A stretch of DNA of 64,000 nt, taken from contig NZ_JAUYTR010000023.1 of the NCBI RefSeq assembly GCF_030695065.1, positions 496,001 through 560,000 of the forward strand. Direction: 5' to 3'. Shown here piece after piece: positions 34,508 to 42,909 of this stretch (the stretch's first letter is position 1; every line of letters begins with the position of its first letter). The notes beneath the pieces were generated by a model. It ran no database searches, was not told the origin of the DNA, and saw nothing but the letters and a program-made list of their open reading frames with translations. The translations under genes were made by a program, and so were the position numbers. This DNA is from Sediminibacterium sp. (GTDB lineage Bacteria; Bacteroidota; Bacteroidia; Chitinophagales; Chitinophagaceae).

Positions 34508-34554
34508 TGCAAGGCTTTACGCAAGGATTTGTGCAAATCAGTATTACTGCAAGG
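34508..34554 (+). repeat. Imperfect 12-bp tandem repeats beside attR
   Basis: GCAAGG or GCAAAT starts recur at 34509, 34521, 34533 and 34549, giving units such as GCAAGGCTTTAC and GCAAGGATTTGT. They lie between the integrase end and the right attachment repeat, where arm-type recombinase binding sites are expected. Confidence 0.4.
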
Positions 34555-34629
34555 AAGATTTTCCACGGAATTGAATTCCATTACAAATGGATGCAGTCTA
34601 ATGTTAGTCAATGGAATAGGGATTATACC

Positions 34630-34673
34630 ACTCATAATCAGGGGGTCCCAGGATCATGCCCTGGTGGGCCCAC
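34630..34673 (+). repeat. attR-like 44-bp direct repeat (displaced tRNA 3' half)
   Basis: A perfect copy of 33373-33416 without the 5' half of the tRNA, hence not a functional tRNA gene. It is followed by a hairpin terminator, which probably belonged to the tRNA gene before integration. Confidence 0.85.
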
Positions 34674-34693
34674 AGTCGAAAAGACTATATTTT

Positions 34694-34728
34694 AGGGTTT
34701 ATGCAATAAAATGCATAAACCCTTTTTA
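34694..34728 (+). terminator. Original terminator of the tRNA gene
   Basis: A 12-bp perfect stem (34694-34705 with 34712-34723) and a T5 run, 21 bases after the right attachment repeat. Confidence 0.8.
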
Positions 34729-34849
34729 TTGAATGTATTTCTGCGTAGCACTTAGGTTCCATTTATAACTACAAGCTATTTTCAAACGGACGCGTCATAA
34801 AATAAATGTTATAGATGTACGTTTTGTCTAGAACAAACTCTTATAATAC

Positions 34850-35491
34850 ATGAACCTTTTTTTTTCTATTAATCAGAATTTTCGCAAGGGTAAATATTAC
34901 ATTATAATTGGTTTAGCTATTATTGCCCTTGTTCTAGCAGCTACTGAATTTATACATCAGTATAGAGGAATACCCTATGAAGACCTAACAAGAGACCCTA
35001 ATGCAATTTCGTTAAAACCAAAGTATATTGGATTTGTATCTCAAATAGGAATCTTTTTCTGGTTTGGAGCAGTAAGTATATGCTTATTGGGTTCTATGTT
35101 ACTTAAACGTTTAGCAGGAGATGGTATGAATATTCAATACTTGAGGTTCTTTTGCTTTTTCTCATTTGTTTTGGGAGTAGATGATGTGTTCATGCTGCAT
35201 GATGAGTCGGCACATAGGGGTGTAAATGAGCAAGTTGTTTACATAATTTACATGCTCTCATTTGGATATTTCATTTTAAAATTCTGGAAACTTGTTTTCA
35301 AGACTAATTTTAATTTGATATTTATTGCGGGATTTTTACTAGCAGCCTCCATTTTCATGGACACATTTTATTCTTCTGATTTTATAATTGAAGATGGTTT
35401 TAAGTTGAGTGGAATTGTGTTTTGGTTTTTATATTTTTTAGATACCTCAATAAGCTTCATTACTTTGGCTGTAAAAAACAGACTTAGTTAA
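34850..35491 (+). CDS. Polytopic membrane protein, unknown
   Basis: 213 residues with about six hydrophobic helices (near residues 16-37, 62-85, 98-118, 130-147, 157-175 and 182-205). Short acidic loops such as GVDDVFMLHDESAHRG lie between helices 3 and 4. Several conserved-looking His/Asp/Glu residues there could form a membrane active site, but no family was recognised. It is the first gene downstream of the tRNA element and lies at the edge of the surface-glycan-like cluster, 120 bases before the glycosyltransferase gene. Membership of that cluster is inferred from position only. Confidence 0.6.
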   Translation: MNLFFSINQNFRKGKYYIIIGLAIIALVLAATEFIHQYRGIPYEDLTRDPNAISLKPKYIGFVSQIGIFFWFGAVSICLLGSMLLKRLAGDGMNIQYLRFFCFFSFVLGVDDVFMLHDESAHRGVNEQVVYIIYMLSFGYFILKFWKLVFKTNFNLIFIAGFLLAASIFMDTFYSSDFIIEDGFKLSGIVFWFLYFLDTSISFITLAVKNRLS

Positions 35492-35611
35492 AACAAGAAT
35501 GACGTTTTTTTATAAAAAAAACGCTTATTAGTTATAGTTATATTTGGATTAAGTATTTACACATTTGATTAATTTTACTAGTTAACTGCTACTTAAATTA
35601 AGAAATATAAA

Positions 35612-36454
35612 TTGCGTATTGCTCATCTAATTTTTGTTCACAAAAGTCCTTTGCAATTTGAAAGGCTTTTAATGAAGTTAATTTCAATTAATGCTGATAT
35701 CTATGTTCATGTAGATAAAAAAGTAGATATTAATCAATTCGTTTTTTTATCTAACAACCCTAATATTTTTTATATTCAGAACAGAGTTTCTATTAATTGG
35801 GGTAATTATACAATGGTAAAAGCTATACTAAGTAGCTTTGAAGAAATTATCAATAGTAAAATTGAGTACAGCCATATAAATCTTTTGAGCGGTCAAGATT
35901 ATCCTTTGAAAAAAATAGAAGATTTTGAATCTTTTTTATCCGAAAATAAAGGAAAATCATTCATTCAATCTCTTTCAATTTATAATGAATGGCATAACTC
36001 TAAGGAAAGACTTACAAAATATTGTTTAGGTGATTGGAATATTCCGGCTAAGCATTCAATACAAAAACTTACGAATTGGATTTTCCCCAAAAGAAAATTT
36101 CCTACTGATCTAGAACCTTATGGTAGTTCTAGTTGGTTTGTAATAACACCTGATTGTATAAAATATGTTCTTGACTATTTAAAAATGAATCCAAAAATTA
36201 CGCATTTCTTTAAGTATACCTGGGGAGTAGATGAAATTATTTTTCAAACAATTTTATTAAACTCTCACCTAAAAGAAACTATTATAAATGATAATTTGCG
36301 ATATATAGTTTTTGAAAATAAAAGCCCCCATCCAAAAATATTAAATTTGAATGATGCGGTTAAATTAATTGATTCAGATAAATTTTTCGCACGTAAGTTT
36401 TGTATGGATGCCGATAGTAAAATATTAGATTATTTGGACACTCTTCTTAGATAA
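35612..36454 (+). CDS. Core-2/I-branching-like glycosyltransferase (GT14)
   Basis: 280 residues. The family blocks are present: MRIAHLIFVHKSPLQFERLL at the N-terminus, ADIYVHVDKKVD near 29-40, SHINLLSGQDYPLKK near 86-100, and GSSSWFVITPDCIKYVLDYL with TWGVDEIIFQTILLNS later. The enzyme would add an N-acetylglucosamine or xylose branch from a nucleotide sugar in the cytoplasm. It needs a TTG start at 35612. It meets the convergent flippase gene stop to stop with no spacer. Acceptor unknown; the cluster suggests surface polysaccharide. Confidence 0.85.
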   Translation: MRIAHLIFVHKSPLQFERLLMKLISINADIYVHVDKKVDINQFVFLSNNPNIFYIQNRVSINWGNYTMVKAILSSFEEIINSKIEYSHINLLSGQDYPLKKIEDFESFLSENKGKSFIQSLSIYNEWHNSKERLTKYCLGDWNIPAKHSIQKLTNWIFPKRKFPTDLEPYGSSSWFVITPDCIKYVLDYLKMNPKITHFFKYTWGVDEIIFQTILLNSHLKETIINDNLRYIVFENKSPHPKILNLNDAVKLIDSDKFFARKFCMDADSKILDYLDTLLR

Positions 36455-37795
36455 CTAAAATTGCTTTTTTAGTTCCACATATACTTTAAAAAATATATCC
36501 TTGGTCTCTTGCCAGCCTATTATGATAATTTCTTTGATAGTATAATTTATCCGCTTTTTAAGCGCATAATAGCCAAATAATACTCCTGATATTACAGTGA
36601 ATGGACCAAAAAAGGCAATTCCGTAAAGACTCTTGAAAAATAGAATCCCAATAAAGCTTCCAACAATATGGACTCCTAACATTAGTAATACCTTCTGAAA
36701 ATTAACTTTAGGTAAATGAAGCATATCTAATGCTACACCATTAAATCTGTCAATGGGAAATAATAGCGAAAAGAAAATCATGATCCTGAGGATATTTGCA
36801 GCTTCACTTCCAACATATTTTTGACCTCCTATAATGTATACAGCTAAGTCAGCAAAAATAATTACTCCCAGTACAATTGGAATAATTGCAAATGTTAATA
36901 GACCTGCATATTTTTTAAAAATATAAAGGAACTGTTTTTCATCATTTTTGTTTAGTGCTGTTGCCATTGATGACATTCCTGTACCTAGTGAACTGCCAAG
37001 TGGTATTTCAATAATTGTCATCAATCTTCCTGGCAAATTATAAACTGCAAGAGCTATTGGTCCTAAAAAGAAGGTAATGATGAATGTAGTACTAATTCTA
37101 AAAAACATAATACTTGTACTAGTTGAAACTGTAAACTTTCCGAAATTATACAACTCAAGTAAAATTTTTCTACTACTATTGGCTATTGTTTTAATGTGAA
37201 ATGTTTTAAAGAAAATACAGAATAGTCCTGTCAATAAATTGGTTGCAATATTTAAGATCAACATATTGTTTAATGTCATCTTGTTTAGGAATATTAATAC
37301 TGCAATTATTATTAACATTGAAAAGTTATTAACTAATCTTAGCCAAAGTATTTTGATATAGTTTTCTTCGGCCATCAAAATCCAAATAGGAACTGTAAAT
37401 GGTAGTGAACTTATGAAAGTAATGCCAAGCCATTTGGCAACAATGGTTACCTGATAATTATTTATTAACGGGATTAATAAGTATAAAATAGCACTTATAA
37501 CTACTACTAACAAAGTAATACCAATAGCAATGACCCAAACTGAGCCTAATACAGATTTGCCTCGCTCTTTTTCTGCCCCTGCATAAAACTTAATGGTTGC
37601 AGTATTTAAGAATCCGGTTCTTATTGCTTCAACCAGTCCTTGGATACTTAGAAAAAAAAACCATGTTCCAGCATCAGTTTTTGAAAAAGATCGGAATAAT
37701 AAAGACATTGTGATTACGCTAAAACCAGAAATAATCACATTTACTAGTAACGCAAGAAAATTTTTATTCTTTAAATTAAAATTATTCAATCCCAT
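36455..37795 (-). CDS. Oligosaccharide flippase (Wzx / polysaccharide transporter family)
   Basis: 446 residues with 12-14 hydrophobic segments in the MATE/PST pattern. The first helix pair follows NLKNKNFLALLVNVIISGFSVITMSLLFRS, and the central part holds YNLPGRLMTIIEIPLGSSLG. The likely role is moving lipid-linked oligosaccharides across the inner membrane. The ATG at 37795 is well supported by a short basic N-terminus. It lies on the same strand as an ATP-grasp gene (42-base gap), opposite to the GT14 gene. Wzy polymerase or other glycan assembly genes are not in the window, so the pathway is incomplete here. Confidence 0.88.
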   Translation of the reverse strand: MGLNNFNLKNKNFLALLVNVIISGFSVITMSLLFRSFSKTDAGTWFFFLSIQGLVEAIRTGFLNTATIKFYAGAEKERGKSVLGSVWVIAIGITLLVVVISAILYLLIPLINNYQVTIVAKWLGITFISSLPFTVPIWILMAEENYIKILWLRLVNNFSMLIIIAVLIFLNKMTLNNMLILNIATNLLTGLFCIFFKTFHIKTIANSSRKILLELYNFGKFTVSTSTSIMFFRISTTFIITFFLGPIALAVYNLPGRLMTIIEIPLGSSLGTGMSSMATALNKNDEKQFLYIFKKYAGLLTFAIIPIVLGVIIFADLAVYIIGGQKYVGSEAANILRIMIFFSLLFPIDRFNGVALDMLHLPKVNFQKVLLMLGVHIVGSFIGILFFKSLYGIAFFGPFTVISGVLFGYYALKKRINYTIKEIIIIGWQETKDIFFKVYVELKKQF

Positions 37796-37837
37796 TAAAA
37801 GTATGTTATATCATCTATAAACTAAATGATTATATTA

Positions 37838-38998
37838 TTATCGTTTAACCGTTTTTTTAGAAAAAGCTGTTTGAATTCTATGCGTTACAAATTCATAAAA
37901 CAAATTTTTAAAAATCAATTTTGATAATTTTAAATCATATAATGGTAAAAATTTCCAGTATCCTTTAATATTAAATATCCATCTAAATAATCCTTTAAGA
38001 TCTTTATGCCAATAAATTCTTTTTAAATCCTTGTAAAATAATGCTATTTCTATATTGTTTTTAAATAATTCCGGTGTAGGATTTGCTTTTTCTTTGTTAC
38101 TGATTACATTTCTTATTCCGGTGATAAAATTATTTTCCGACAAATACTGACTGTAGGCTAACCATGAATTTGTGCGCAAATCCATTTCAATTAAATAGTA
38201 TTTATCTGTTTTTGGTTCATGAATATAGTTAATGTTTGCAAATCCGTTTGCTCCAGATTTTTTACCTAGTTCAATTAAATGTGTTTTAATTTCTGGATTT
38301 TTATAATATACCCTTCTTGTATTGTAAGTAAACCTATTATCGGCGTAGTTTAAAACTTTAGCACAAAAATATACTATTAATTCTCCCCTAAAGTAATAAG
38401 CATCTACTCTTATTTCCTCACCCTCAATGTATTCTTGAAACAAAATTGGTTGATTAACTGTTGATTTGTTAAGTAAATCTAATAGTTCCAACTTTGAATT
38501 GGTAATACACATATTGGTACCTCCCCAACTAAATTCATTTTTATTAATTAGTGGGAATTGTAAGTTTTTAATAATATTTTCAATATCTCCTTCTGATTGA
38601 TAAACGGCATATTTAGGTGTTTGAATATCATTGGAAATACAAAAGTCTGAGAATCCAATTTTAGAACTCAGCATTTTTCTATTCTCAATTTTTATAAGTG
38701 GCATAACTTTAATGAATAACTCCTCATTGTCAATTTTTTCATTCAGAATCTTTAATAAGGGTTCATCGGTTAATAAAATTAAATTATAATCATTTGAGTT
38801 AACTATTTCAATAAATACTTTTAAAAATAATTCTTTATTTGAGGGTGCTTCAATCCATTTATCATGAAATTTATTTGTTTGAAGCCAACCATCTTTTATG
38901 CAATATACGTGCACTATACAACCTGCTTTTTTGTATATATAGGGAATTTCTGCACAACTATCCCAATTATCTAGACTTGCGATTAATACTTTCTTCAT
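37838..38998 (-). CDS. ATP-grasp ligase-like protein
   Basis: 386 residues. The N-terminal 110 residues form a Rossmann-like domain (KKVLIASLDNWDSCAEIPYI). The ATP-grasp core includes FPLINKNEFSWGGTNM near 150-165 (lysine for ATP), PILFQEYIEGEEIRVDAYYF near 191-210 and YYLIEMDLRTNSW near 266-278, where Glu/Asn coordinate magnesium. The C-terminal ~90 residues are basic and hydrophobic, possibly membrane-contacting. It would form an amide or related bond using ATP; the substrates are unknown. A second ATP-grasp gene is divergent from it, 360 bases away. Confidence 0.82.
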   Translation of the reverse strand: MKKVLIASLDNWDSCAEIPYIYKKAGCIVHVYCIKDGWLQTNKFHDKWIEAPSNKELFLKVFIEIVNSNDYNLILLTDEPLLKILNEKIDNEELFIKVMPLIKIENRKMLSSKIGFSDFCISNDIQTPKYAVYQSEGDIENIIKNLQFPLINKNEFSWGGTNMCITNSKLELLDLLNKSTVNQPILFQEYIEGEEIRVDAYYFRGELIVYFCAKVLNYADNRFTYNTRRVYYKNPEIKTHLIELGKKSGANGFANINYIHEPKTDKYYLIEMDLRTNSWLAYSQYLSENNFITGIRNVISNKEKANPTPELFKNNIEIALFYKDLKRIYWHKDLKGLFRWIFNIKGYWKFLPLYDLKLSKLIFKNLFYEFVTHRIQTAFSKKTVKR

Positions 38999-39358
38999 TA
39001 TTGGCGCATTAACTTTGTTAAATAAAATTATTTACTTACAATTCAATAGTTTCTTTTCAATATTCCTTGAAGATACTTAATATCATAAGCCCCTTCAGAA
39101 TCCAGCTAGTTAACTTTATTCCTATAGAACTTAGTTCAGAACAAATTTGATTTTTTTAAATTTGGTTTCAAAGGTTTAACTTTTACAAATGAAGGCATTA
39201 CTTAAAGTATTGCCGTTAATATATATGCTTAATAAGTATAATCCTTATTCTACTCATATGTTTATAATATCTGATGATTATCTATTAATGGAGCAAACTA
39301 AACTATAGCCCCTATTTTTAGGAATTTTTAAATAATTTCTTTAATTTAATTTTGATTG
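38999..39358. other. Divergent intergenic region, AT rich
   Basis: Separates two divergent ATP-grasp genes. It holds a 39-codon reading frame at 39189-39308 (MKALLKVLPLIYMLNKYNPY...) with no known relative and weak support. A TAATTTTG box lies at 39347-39354 close to the next start. No RNA gene, repeat or strong hairpin was recognised. Confidence 0.4.
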
Positions 39359-40435
39359 ATGAGTTCAATTCAAAAAAACATATTGCTTATAGGGTATGAT
39401 TCTAATATTGCATTAGGGGTACTTGCGTGTCTTCGTAATGAAGGATTTGATTTCTTTCTGCTAACTCATAACACTAAAAATGCTGCTAAATACTCATGTT
39501 TTGTAAAGAAGACCTTTTATTATAGTGCGGAAAATGATTCATTAAAAGAAAAAATTATTACAATTATAAAGCAATGTGAAATTAATTTTATAATGCCTTA
39601 TGATGAGCTAGAAATTAGAGAGGTAACCTTACATAAGGAAGAGTTATCCAAATATGCTCCTTGCGTTTTAGGGACGGATCCTATTAATTTTGATATTGGA
39701 ATTCATAAACTTAATTTAGCTAAATTTTTAACCGCTAAAGGAATCCCATGTCCGCCATTTGCCACATTAGATAATAGTGAACAACAAGAGCAATTAATTA
39801 ATTCTGTTGGTTTCCCACTTTTATTGAAACCAGTAAGAATGACTAGTGGAAGAATGATTCAGAAAGTACTTAATCGTCAATCGTTAAGCAATTTGATTGA
39901 AGAATATCGTGATAACCTTTCTAATTTTCTACTGCAACCTTTTATTATTGGCTCAGATGTTACTTGTAATGTTATATGTAAAGAAGGAGAGCTTGTTTGT
40001 TATACTATTCAAGAATCTCCAATAAAAACTGGTGCAAACTTTTATAGTAACGATACACTTGAATACCATGATGATGATGAAGTAATCGAGTTAGTGGGCA
40101 GAATGATGAAAGAATTAAAGTGGAATGGTGTTGCATGTGTAGATATGAGAAGAAATGCAGAAACTAACAAAGTTTACATATTGGAAATAAATGGACGTTT
40201 TTGGGCATCCGTTCTTCCCTCTTTTGTTAAAGCAGGGGTTAATTTTCCATCGATTTTAATTAAGTTATCAATGGGTCAAGAAATTACAATACCCCCAATG
40301 CAACCTGCTAAACAAGTGTCTTTAAAAGAATACATTTACTCTATAGCAAGGTTGGGCAATTTGAAATTTAGCGATACCAAGTACAAGAGTTACCTATTAG
40401 ATCCTATTGCTAGATTCTTTCAAATAATTAATTAA
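39359..40435 (+). CDS. ATP-grasp protein, carbamoyl-phosphate-synthase-like fold
   Basis: 358 residues from ATG 39359 (a TTG precedes it). Pre-ATP-grasp domain: NILLIGYDSNIALGVLACLRNE. ATP-grasp motifs: FPLLLKPVRMTSGRMIQKV near 146-164, NFLLQPFIIGSDVTCNVICK near 187-206, WNGVACVDMRRN and VYILEINGRFWAS near 275-290 with the Glu-x-Asn-x-Arg-x-Trp metal site. A single ATP-grasp unit of this kind is typical of peptide or sugar-acid ligases in exopolysaccharide or antibiotic-type clusters. It probably works with the neighbouring glycan genes; the acceptor is unknown. Confidence 0.85.
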   Translation: MSSIQKNILLIGYDSNIALGVLACLRNEGFDFFLLTHNTKNAAKYSCFVKKTFYYSAENDSLKEKIITIIKQCEINFIMPYDELEIREVTLHKEELSKYAPCVLGTDPINFDIGIHKLNLAKFLTAKGIPCPPFATLDNSEQQEQLINSVGFPLLLKPVRMTSGRMIQKVLNRQSLSNLIEEYRDNLSNFLLQPFIIGSDVTCNVICKEGELVCYTIQESPIKTGANFYSNDTLEYHDDDEVIELVGRMMKELKWNGVACVDMRRNAETNKVYILEINGRFWASVLPSFVKAGVNFPSILIKLSMGQEITIPPMQPAKQVSLKEYIYSIARLGNLKFSDTKYKSYLLDPIARFFQIIN

Positions 40436-40467
40436 GAATTGATAAAGTGCTTCAGATATATATTTGA

Positions 40468-41706
40468 TTATTTCATGAATGAATCAAACCATGGCTTAGC
40501 ATGAATAACTGAATAAATATAAGTGGCTCTATGATCTGCTTTAAGCCCTGCAGAAATAGCTTTTGTATTTCCACCACCTAAAACCTGATGGAATCCTTCA
40601 GCCAGCCTAGCAATATATACCGGAACCACTTCGTCACTTTCGCCGTAATAATTAATTAATGGTGTACGACATCTCCATCTATAAGCTTGCATATTTTCTA
40701 GTAATTTCCAAAATGGATCATTTGCAATATTACCAGTAGCCATAAAATCTGGATTAAACACTTCTTGAATTTTGTCTTTGGTTTTTGCATGATATGTTGG
40801 CCAATCAATTTTAAACTCATAGAAATCTTTAGCTGTTTGATAAAACTCCGGCTTTATGGCCCTGGCTGCAATTCCCGGAAAATTATATTGATCTTTTGCA
40901 AAAATAAAGTTGGTTGCACAAGCTGGCAACCATACTGCATCAATTGGTTGGTAGTTATTCATCCATCTGTTTACAATAACTGCTCCGTCTAGTGGGGCAC
41001 TTGCTGAAGCAGCAGCGGCAACTGGGATATTTAATGATTCTAGCCTTCTTAAGAAAGTCATATTGGTCCAACCACCCTGAGACCAGCCGTGAACAAATAA
41101 GGGACCATGTTTTATTTTATTTGCCGTTAGTACATTTTTTGCAGCTAGTAACATGTCTAAACAAGCTTGCTCACTACTCTCTTTAACTAAATATGAATTC
41201 GGAAGTGTAGAAATACCTAAGCCAAAGTAGTCTGCTCCAGTAACAATATAACCTTGAGAAGCAAAAACAGCAATCATCATTTTAGTTTCCATAGACTCAT
41301 CTGGAAAAGATGGAACCTGTGTTTTGCCAAATACTGTTCCATGTTGATATGAAACAATGGGCATTGAATCTTTTCCAGTTTCAGGTATCGCAACCAACCC
41401 TGAGGCAATAGTAGGTAAATTATTGAGTTCAGGTACTACGGAATTGTATTTTACCCTGTATAATTTAACTGGATATTTTGGAGGAGTAAATGTGCCTTTA
41501 AAATTAGTAAAAGGCATAGAAGATCCATTCAAAAATTCACTTAACTCAGCATTAAGTATCTTATTTAGTTTATTTAAATCGAATGTAGTGATGTATTGAT
41601 ATTGTACACTATTGCCACCCGCATCAATATATTTGTTTGAACTTTGCGCATTAACTGAATTTGAAAATGCCAACACAACTAAAAGGTGAATAATACTTCT
41701 TTTCAT
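40468..41706 (-). CDS. Secreted alpha/beta hydrolase
   Basis: 412 residues with signal peptide MKRSIIHLLVVLAFSNSVNAQ. The nucleophile serine lies in HGWSQGG near residue 208. The oxyanion/strand region is PIVSYQHGTVFGKTQVPS, and the acid and histidine probably lie in YGESDEVVPVYIARL and DHRATYIYSVIHAKPW near the C-terminus. The lid region is long. The fold fits the secretory lipase/prolyl-oligopeptidase-like group. An extracytoplasmic esterase is likely. It heads a short minus-strand run with 41717-42250 upstream of it by position (11-base gap). Confidence 0.82.
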   Translation of the reverse strand: MKRSIIHLLVVLAFSNSVNAQSSNKYIDAGGNSVQYQYITTFDLNKLNKILNAELSEFLNGSSMPFTNFKGTFTPPKYPVKLYRVKYNSVVPELNNLPTIASGLVAIPETGKDSMPIVSYQHGTVFGKTQVPSFPDESMETKMMIAVFASQGYIVTGADYFGLGISTLPNSYLVKESSEQACLDMLLAAKNVLTANKIKHGPLFVHGWSQGGWTNMTFLRRLESLNIPVAAAASASAPLDGAVIVNRWMNNYQPIDAVWLPACATNFIFAKDQYNFPGIAARAIKPEFYQTAKDFYEFKIDWPTYHAKTKDKIQEVFNPDFMATGNIANDPFWKLLENMQAYRWRCRTPLINYYGESDEVVPVYIARLAEGFHQVLGGGNTKAISAGLKADHRATYIYSVIHAKPWFDSFMK

Positions 41707-41716
41707 TTTTATTTAA

Positions 41717-42250
41717 TTAATATTTGTAGCAAAATGCTTTTTTAATTTCTTGAATTGCTCCCCAGCTTTTTATTAATCCATTGTATACAGTTTCCCTTTC
41801 ATAATTAATTAGTATAAAAGGACAATTTAATTTAGCTGCTTCCCTTTGTAATTTCTCGGATACCTTTATATCGCTTGTATTTGCAGTGTGTAAATTGATG
41901 AACTTTGTGTGCGCTCTTATACTTGATACTTGTATTAAACCTGAATTTTGATTTTTGTCTTCAAGAATTAAAACTTTCTCCCAGTCTGATTCTCCATTGA
42001 TGATGATTTTTGTTGAAATCCACTGTTTTCTTCCTGATTCAAAATGAATTTTCTCAATAGCATATTTACTAATCTGTTGTTCTGTTTTTTCGTTTTTGTA
42101 CCTAAATAATACTGTGTAACTAGTAATATTAATTACCTCGCCATTTATTAGGGTTCCGTTATGTAGCAAAAGGGTATCTGAATTACCATAACAAAATTGT
42201 AATGCAAATACAAAAAAGAATAAAAGTGTTGATTGTTTTAAATGGCTCAT
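41717..42250 (-). CDS. Exported hypothetical protein with short beta domain
   Basis: 177 residues, signal peptide MSHLKQSTLLFFFVFALQFC followed by YGNS. The segment DTLLLHNGTLINGEVINITSYTVLFRYKNE looks like a small five-strand barrel, as in other Bacteroidota exported proteins that read 'effect of a gene on a metabolite or motility' only by annotation; no function is known. The rest is mixed alpha/beta. It is 11 bases upstream of the hydrolase gene and 26 bases after the PsiE-like gene, so the three may share a transcript. Confidence 0.55.
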   Translation of the reverse strand: MSHLKQSTLLFFFVFALQFCYGNSDTLLLHNGTLINGEVINITSYTVLFRYKNEKTEQQISKYAIEKIHFESGRKQWISTKIIINGESDWEKVLILEDKNQNSGLIQVSSIRAHTKFINLHTANTSDIKVSEKLQREAAKLNCPFILINYERETVYNGLIKSWGAIQEIKKAFCYKY

Positions 42251-42276
42251 TTGAATGGTGTAGTTGCCTTAATATT

Positions 42277-42699
42277 TTAAGCTTCTTTTTCTTTATTAAA
42301 AAAGAAAAAAGCAATGCCAATAGATAATAAGATAGCACTAAGCCCTAATAGCATTGATTCATTCATATGTTTGATATCTAGTGTAATTACTTTATTAGCC
42401 ATTGCAATTGCAGCAATTTTTAAAATTGATTTAACTGGTATGTTTTCATGATTAAGCAGAAGAATTATTGATTTAAATAATTCATGTCCTACTAACATGA
42501 TTAGCAGAATACTAAATACGATATGTAAATCTTCAATATTGATTAAGAAATAATAGGGATCTGGTGATGCAATTGCCTGATAAAATAATACTATTAAATG
42601 ACCAGTACCCAGTAACATACTTGATATCAATAATATTAATAAAATTAAGATGATTAAGTTGGAACAAGTTTTCAATAATTTCAGTAATTTCTCTTGCAT
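42277..42699 (-). CDS. PsiE-like small membrane protein
   Basis: 140 residues with four hydrophobic segments (near 10-33, 53-78, 88-105 and 115-135). The segment IVFSILLIMLVGHELFKSIILLLN, with a His-Glu pair in the second helix, matches phosphate-starvation-inducible PsiE family proteins, as does LKIAAIAMANKVITLD. Function in the family is not well defined. First gene of the minus-strand run that continues to 40468. Confidence 0.72.
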   Translation of the reverse strand: MQEKLLKLLKTCSNLIILILLILLISSMLLGTGHLIVLFYQAIASPDPYYFLINIEDLHIVFSILLIMLVGHELFKSIILLLNHENIPVKSILKIAAIAMANKVITLDIKHMNESMLLGLSAILLSIGIAFFFFNKEKEA

Positions 42700-42909
42700 T
42701 CTACTATTGAATTAATGATTGGTTTTATTTGCGAAAGATATCTTTGTTTGCATCCAATCAATAGTAATAATTCATCATGTTTTATCGATTTTGGGATAAA
42801 TTTGAAAAGCATTATCCTCTTGGTTTTAGAGAATGTCTCAAGTAGCAATGAATTTATATATGGTATAAATTATTCGTACATTAGTATTTATTTTTACGCA
42901 CCCCCTCTT

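Larger units (their letters stand above)
33373..34673 (+). mobile_element. Collapsed integrative element in a tRNA gene
   Basis: Bounded by the 44-bp repeats at 33373-33416 and 34630-34673, with a period of 1257 bp. The interior contains one cargo gene (33576-34142, minus), a terminator just inside the left end, and a frameshifted tyrosine recombinase tail next to the right end. No excisionase, relaxase or phage gene remains. The displaced tRNA 3' half at the right is followed by the original host terminator. The element is therefore non-autonomous, but may still be mobilised in trans if a related recombinase exists elsewhere (inference). Confidence 0.8.

Noticed and set aside
34630..34673. 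A second tRNA gene
   Set aside because: Only the 3' half is present; the acceptor 5' strand and D arm are missing, so it is a displaced attachment-site copy.
42694..42909. N-terminal extension of the PAS/GAF protein, overlapping the PsiE-like gene start
   Set aside because: Starts with TTG, overlaps a divergent gene, and the 72 residues have no PAS-like or coding character. ATG 42910 directly precedes the PAS domain.
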